Of a stretch of DNA of 35,910 nucleotides, positions 32,329 to 35,910 are shown in pieces (positions within the stretch are counted from its first letter, which is position 1; every line of letters begins with the position of its first letter). The stretch is taken from contig PKDC01000018.1 in NCBI GenBank assembly GCA_002862435.1, positions 1 through 35,910 of the forward strand, read 5' to 3'. The notes beneath the pieces are model-generated. The model did not search any database and was not told the origin of the DNA. It was given only the letters and a program-made list of their open reading frames with translations. Made by a program: the position numbers and the translations under genes. The DNA is from Pseudomonadota bacterium (lineage in GTDB: Bacteria > Pseudomonadota > Gammaproteobacteria > UBA5335).

Positions 32329-32754
32329 TCAGGCTGCCACAGCCGGTCGAATCTCGAAGCTGTGCGTGATCTCGGCGGTCTTGCCCAGCATGATCGACGC
32401 CGAACAATATTTCTCGGCGGACAACGCCACCGCCCGGCTGACCTGCGCCTCGCCGAGATCATGCCCGGTGACGATGAAGGAAATATGAATCCGGGTGAAC
32501 ACCTTGGGATCGGTCTCGGCCCGCTCGGCCGTGAGTTCGGCCACGCAGTCGGTGATGCGCTGGCGACTCTTGCGCAGGATCTGCACCACATCGAAGCTGG
32601 CGCAACCGCCCATGCCGACCAGCAGCATCTCCATGGGCCGCACACCCAGATTGCGGCCGCCCGCCTCCGGCGGCCCATCCATCACCACGGCGTGACCGCT
32701 GCCCGATTCGCCGAGAAAGGTCACGTCCTCGACCCATTTGACCCGCGCTTTCAT
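32329..32754 (-). CDS. OsmC/YhfA-family peroxiredoxin-like protein
   Basis: 141 residues from the ATG at 32754. OsmC fold with the two conserved cysteines Cys51 ([10 protein letters not shown]) and Cys117 (E-K-Y-C-S-A-S), which in active family members form the redox pair that reduces organic hydroperoxides. Family sequence [12 protein letters not shown] is clear. It resembles the short YhfA-like branch, whose substrate is not well defined. Its ATG overlaps the trpC stop (ATGA) with GGAG just upstream, so it is translated from the trp message. The open frame continues further upstream inside trpC, but that part is the trpC coding sequence in another frame. Confidence 0.9.
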   Translation of the reverse strand: MKARVKWVEDVTFLGESGSGHAVVMDGPPEAGGRNLGVRPMEMLLVGMGGCASFDVVQILRKSRQRITDCVAELTAERAETDPKVFTRIHISFIVTGHDLGEAQVSRAVALSAEKYCSASIMLGKTAEITHSFEIRPAVAA

Positions 32755-33587
32755 TGCAGCTCCTTGTGAGCGTTCGTCGTATCGAACAGTTCCCGCAGGC
32801 GACTCCCGGGGTCCGGCGCGCGCATGAATGCCTCTCCGACCAGAAAGGCGTGGATACCGCGGGCCCGCATGGCCGTCACGTCCGCCGCCGTGTGGATGCC
32901 GCTTTCGGTGACGATGAGCCGTCCGGGCGGAATCTGCGCCATCAGGTTCCAGGTGGTGTCGAGCCGCGTCTCGAAGGTGCGCAGGTTGCGATTGTTGATC
33001 CCGATCAGCACCGACGCCGGCAGGCGCAGGGCGCGCTCCAGCTCGGGCGCATCGTGAACCTCGACCAGCACCGCCAATCCCAGTGCGCGCGCCAGCGCTT
33101 CCAGTTCGACCAGTCCGGCATCGCTCAGTGCCGCCACGATGAGCAGGATGCAGTCGGCGCCCATCTGGCGCGATTCCCAGATCTGGTAGGGATCGATCAT
33201 GAAATCCTTGCGCAGGACCGGCAAGGCGCAGGCCGCCCGCGCCGCGAGCAGAAAGGCCGTTGCGCCCTGGAAAAAATCGCGATCGGTCAGCACCGACAGG
33301 CACGCCGCCCCGCCGGCCTCATAGCTGCGGGCAATTGCGGCCGGATCGAAGTCGGCGCGCAGCAAACCCTTGCTCGGCGAGGCGCGCTTGATCTCAGCGA
33401 TAACGGCCGGCTCGCCGCGCCCGATGCGCGCCTGCATCGCGCCCGTGAAATCCCGCGCAGGCGCGCAGTCCTGCACGCGCGCCTGCAACTCGCCGAGCGG
33501 CACGCGGGCGCTGCGGTCGGCCACCTCTTCCCGCTTGCGCGCCAGAATCCGGGCGAGGATGTCCGCATGGGCCTCAGGCTGCGTCAT
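32751..33587 (-). CDS. trpC: Indole-3-glycerol-phosphate synthase
   Basis: 278 residues, a single-domain TIM-barrel enzyme without fused TrpF. It closes the indole ring from carboxyphenylaminodeoxyribulose phosphate. Signatures are [12 protein letters not shown] near residue 64, [11 protein letters not shown] near 123, L-I-G-I-N-N-R-N-L near 192 and V-T-E-S-G-I near 222. The ATG at 33587 overlaps the trpD TGA, and the family N-terminus ([14 protein letters not shown]) begins just after it; the frame is open much further upstream within trpD, which is a shadow. The next gene overlaps it by four bases. Confidence 0.97.
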   Translation of the reverse strand: MTQPEAHADILARILARKREEVADRSARVPLGELQARVQDCAPARDFTGAMQARIGRGEPAVIAEIKRASPSKGLLRADFDPAAIARSYEAGGAACLSVLTDRDFFQGATAFLLAARAACALPVLRKDFMIDPYQIWESRQMGADCILLIVAALSDAGLVELEALARALGLAVLVEVHDAPELERALRLPASVLIGINNRNLRTFETRLDTTWNLMAQIPPGRLIVTESGIHTAADVTAMRARGIHAFLVGEAFMRAPDPGSRLRELFDTTNAHKELQ

Positions 33588-34615
33588 GCCGCGAGCTCCT
33601 GCGAACGCTGCACCAGCGCGTGCAGGCGCCGGCCGGCCTCGCCGGAGTCGATCGCCTCCGCCGCCAATGCCATGCCTGCCGGCAAATCCGTCGCCCGACC
33701 GGCGACATAGAGGGCCGCGGCGGCATTGACGAGCACGATGTCCCGGGCCGCGCCCACCGCGCCGCCCAGTACCTCGCGCATCAGCGCCAGGCTGTCGTCG
33801 GGCGAGCCGATTTCGAGACTGGCCAGCGACTGGCGCGGCACGCCGAAGTCCTCCGGCGTCAGGACGTGGTTGACGACCTCGCCCGCGCGCAGTTCGGCGA
33901 CCCGCGTCGGGACCTGGATGCTGATCTCGTCGAGCCCGTCCTCGGCGTGCACCACCATGACATGACGGCTGCCCAAGGCCCCCAGAACCTGCGCCATGGG
34001 CTCCACCCACGCGGCATCGAACACGCCCAGGAGCTGATTCGGCGCCCGCGCCGGATTGGTCAGCGGTCCCAGCAGGTTGAACAGGGTGCGCACACCCAGT
34101 TCCCGGCGCGGACCGACGGCATGGCGCATGGCGCCGTGGTGCGCGGGCGCAAACAGAAAGCCCACCCCCAGCGCATCGATGCAGCGCGCCACGGCCTCCG
34201 GCGCAAGATCGAGGCGTACTCCGGCGGCTTCCAGCACATCCGCGCTGCCGCTGCGGCTCGAAACCGACCGGTTGCCGTGCTTGGCCACCCGACCGCCGGC
34301 GGCCGCCACCACGAAGGCCGCCGTCGTCGACACATTGAACAGGCCCCGGCCGTCCCCGCCCGTGCCGCAGGTGTCGACCAGATAGGTCTGATCGGTCACC
34401 GGCACCGGCGTGGCCAGTTCGCGCATGACCCGCGCCGCGGCGGCGATTTCGGTGGCCGTCTCGCCCTTCATGCGCAGGGCGACGAGGAAGCCGCCGATCT
34501 GCGCCGGCGTCGCCTGCCCGGACATCACCGCATGCATCACCGCGGTCATTTCGGCATCCGCGAGATCACCATGCTCGATCAGCCGCGCGATGGCTTGGGG
34601 CAGATCCACGATCAC
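33584..34615 (-). CDS. trpD: Anthranilate phosphoribosyltransferase
   Basis: 343 residues, normal for TrpD. It transfers phosphoribose from PRPP to anthranilate. The PRPP motif D-T-C-G-T-G-G-D-G is near residue 83, N-V-S-T-T-A-A-F-V follows, and [15 protein letters not shown] lies near 111, with [15 protein letters not shown] near 174. The start is a GTG at 34615, six bases after the trpG stop, with GAGGGG overlapping that stop. It is not fused to TrpG, unlike the enterobacterial arrangement. Confidence 0.97.
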   Translation of the reverse strand: MIVDLPQAIARLIEHGDLADAEMTAVMHAVMSGQATPAQIGGFLVALRMKGETATEIAAAARVMRELATPVPVTDQTYLVDTCGTGGDGRGLFNVSTTAAFVVAAAGGRVAKHGNRSVSSRSGSADVLEAAGVRLDLAPEAVARCIDALGVGFLFAPAHHGAMRHAVGPRRELGVRTLFNLLGPLTNPARAPNQLLGVFDAAWVEPMAQVLGALGSRHVMVVHAEDGLDEISIQVPTRVAELRAGEVVNHVLTPEDFGVPRQSLASLEIGSPDDSLALMREVLGGAVGAARDIVLVNAAAALYVAGRATDLPAGMALAAEAIDSGEAGRRLHALVQRSQELAA

Positions 34616-34621
34616 CGCCCC

Positions 34622-35221
34622 TCAGGCCGCGCGCGCCGGCGCCGGCGATTCGAGGAAATTGCGCAGCAGGGCGTGGCCGTGCTCCGTCAGGATGGATTCG
34701 GGATGGAACTGCACACCCTCGACGGCGAGCGCGCGATGCCTGAGGCCCATGATCTCCTCGCGCGAGCCGTCGGCCTCGAGCGTCCAGGCGGTCGTTTCGA
34801 GGCAGGCCGGCAGGGTGTCCGGATCGACCACCAGCGAATGGTAGCGGGTCGCCGTGAAGGGGCTGGGCAGGCCACGGAACACGCCCTGGCCGGCGTGATG
34901 GACCTCGGAGGTCTTGCCGTGCATCAGCCGCTTGGCATGGACGACGTGGGCGCCGAAGGCTTGGCCGATGCTCTGATGGCCGAGACAGACGCCCAGGATG
35001 GGAATCTGGCCGGCGAAACGATGGATCAGCGGCACCGAAACCCCGGCCTCGTTGGGCGTGCACGGGCCCGGGGAGATCACGATATGGCTCGGCGCGAGCG
35101 TGGCGATCTGCTCCAGCGTGATCTGGTCGTTGCGGTGCACTGCGACCTCGCAACCCAGTTCGCCCAGATACTGCACCAGGTTGTAGGTGAAGGAATCGTA
35201 GTTGTCGATCATGAGTAACAT
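34622..35221 (-). CDS. trpG: Anthranilate synthase component II, glutamine amidotransferase
   Basis: 199 residues, class I glutamine amidotransferase. The nucleophile Cys79 is in G-V-C-L-G-H-Q, and the His-Glu pair is in V-Q-F-H-P-E-S near residue 174. The start [14 protein letters not shown] is typical of TrpG/PabA proteins that can serve both anthranilate and aminodeoxychorismate synthase. It supplies ammonia to TrpE. It leads the trpGDC unit. trpE is not found within the 690 bases upstream, so the large subunit is elsewhere. An AGGA about ten bases before the ATG could serve as ribosome site. Confidence 0.95.
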   Translation of the reverse strand: MLLMIDNYDSFTYNLVQYLGELGCEVAVHRNDQITLEQIATLAPSHIVISPGPCTPNEAGVSVPLIHRFAGQIPILGVCLGHQSIGQAFGAHVVHAKRLMHGKTSEVHHAGQGVFRGLPSPFTATRYHSLVVDPDTLPACLETTAWTLEADGSREEIMGLRHRALAVEGVQFHPESILTEHGHALLRNFLESPAPARAA

Positions 35222-35842
35222 ATCAATTGCATCCTACTGATTAATAAGTTATATGCTCGTTCATGCGGCATGTATTACTCACATCGTTATACACATTGGC
35301 ACCAGATTCCAGCGGAACAAGCGAAAATACCGCCACCCAGCGGTAGTCCACACAGGAAGCAACACCACGTCCTGTTGGTGCAATGCGCATGTACGGGGTC
35401 ACTGACAAGACAGCGGGGAGTCAGGGCGCCAGCGCCAAGCTGGGAGAGGCACGAAGCCAAATGCCACCAAGACATGGCCACCCGACACCTTTTACGCTGA
35501 GGAGACCTAGGGGCATCGGGCAATCTCCTCTGATCTTGGAGCCGCCTGCCGGAGAGCCATCTTCCTGACCTTGCCCACCGATACGGCGGCAAAGGTGCAG
35601 CTCAAGGCCACAACGACGTGCCGCTTCCTATTGGAAGCGCCACCATTGAACAACATTGATCGAAGCAGTACGGGCCATGGCAGACCTGGGTCAGTAAACC
35701 GGAATGTGCATGCGGAAAAAAATTTCCCACAGCAGCTTCACATTATTAGTGAATTTTACCATGGACCTCCCGCTAGCCGTCTACCGTTGTAGCACGTCCT
35801 GTGCTTGCCTTGCTGGCGCCTGCGACCTTCACGAAAACGGGC
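35222..35842. other. Gene-poor stretch upstream of trpG
   Basis: About 620 bases without a convincing intact gene. The first 70 bases are AT-rich and would carry the trpG promoter; no strong -35/-10 pair stands out. A short inverted repeat TACCGC/GCGGTA lies at 35328-35345, CCAGCGG is repeated at 35309 and 35338, and an AT-rich palindromic stretch GGAAA-TTTCC is at 35709-35721. Short frames on both strands have no recognisable product. One 49-codon frame is described separately. The stretch looks like decayed or rearranged sequence at the place where trpE would be expected in many relatives. Confidence 0.5.
35507..35656 (-). pseudogene. Possible fragment of an AMP-forming acyl ligase C-terminus
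   Basis: A 49-codon minus-strand frame contains V-S-V-G-K-V-R-K-M-A-L-R, which looks like the last catalytic-lysine motif of AMP-forming acyl-CoA ligases (usually S-V-G-K-x-x-K-x-x-L-R). The residues before it do not follow the family, and nothing upstream continues the domain, so if the match is real it is a decayed scrap. A 12-residue resemblance can occur by chance. Confidence 0.2.
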
Positions 35843-35910
35843 TCAATCCTCCGACCGTGCACTCATTGCCATCACCCGCTCCATGAACCGCTTCATGGGC
35901 TCCGAGGGTT
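35843..35910 (-). CDS. C-terminal end of an unidentified minus-strand gene, cut by the window edge
   Basis: A frame entering from the right edge encodes P-S-E-P-M-K-R-F-M-E-R-V-M-A-M-S-A-R-S-E-D and stops at 35845-35843. The composition (amphipathic, charged, no proline-rich junk) looks like a real protein end, but 21 residues are too few to name it. It would lie upstream of trpG on the same strand. Confidence 0.3.
   Translation of the reverse strand, partial: PSEPMKRFMERVMAMSARSED

Noticed and set aside
32755-33303. Upstream extension of the OsmC-family frame to a 324-residue protein
   Set aside because: The extension lies within trpC in another frame; the ATG at 32754 has a ribosome site and gives the family length.
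33620-35218. Long plus-strand open frame antisense to trpD and trpG
   Set aside because: Histidine- and arginine-rich translation typical of shadow frames, opposite well-supported trp genes.
35287-35592. Minus-strand 101-codon frame upstream of trpG
   Set aside because: Tryptophan- and cysteine-rich low-quality translation without a motif or ribosome site; probably chance.
1-35910. CRISPR arrays, rRNA genes, insertion sequences and riboswitches
   Set aside because: No regularly spaced repeats, rRNA segments, transposase motifs or recognisable riboswitch cores were seen on either strand.

Overview
This is a GC-rich chromosomal stretch from an aerobic gammaproteobacterium. Two blocks have the gene order known from Pseudomonas. 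One is pilG-H-I-J-chpA-chpC, divergent from gshB-tonB-yqgE-ruvX-pyrR-pyrB-pyrC'. The other is trpG-trpD-trpC-osmC-speD convergent with coq7. The E. coli-type SpeD, Coq7 and the short overlapping operons fit that class. The Acidithiobacillus-type glutamate-cysteine ligase, an added PyrK-like protein and an ergothioneine pair suggest a lineage near the sulfur-oxidising Gammaproteobacteria rather than Pseudomonas itself; this placement is inference.

Layout. 1-1468 (minus): the 5' end of a probable ampD, overlapped by mltF (cell-wall recycling). 1649-6263 (plus): argE, argA, bioA, rsmE (arginine, biotin, rRNA methylation). 6093-15544 (minus): a Pil-Chp chemosensory operon for type IV pilus motility, pilG, pilH, pilI, pilJ, chpA, chpC, with no pilK methyltransferase or chpB methylesterase. 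15664-23659 (plus): a long co-directional run of gshA, gshB, tonB, yqgE, ruvX, pyrR, pyrB, an inactive dihydroorotase pyrC' and a pyrK-like flavoprotein; the genes from yqgE onward overlap one another.

23660-24725 is an accessory insert of clearly lower GC. It carries one gene, a zinc-ribbon plus HEPN-like protein, bounded by GTTAGGC just before the start codon and the exact complement GCCTAAC over the stop codon. This is how an integron gene cassette is built, although no integrase is in the window and the downstream recombination site is incomplete. It is the most novel element here.

24726-29044 (plus): acs, then egtB and egtD for ergothioneine, closed by a bidirectional terminator. 29102-30521 (minus): tRNA-Gln(CUG), rpsI, rplM and a thioredoxin-like [2Fe-2S] ferredoxin. 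30661-31305 (plus): coq7, overlapping the end of speD. 31293-35221 (minus): trpG, trpD, trpC, an OsmC-family gene, a terminator, speD. 35222-35910 has no convincing complete gene. trpE is not next to trpG, and this junction looks rearranged, with a possible decayed AMP-ligase fragment and the end of another minus-strand gene at the window edge.

Two low-molecular-weight thiol pathways (glutathione and ergothioneine) occur in one window, and the twitching-motility operon is divergent from the thiol and pyrimidine run.
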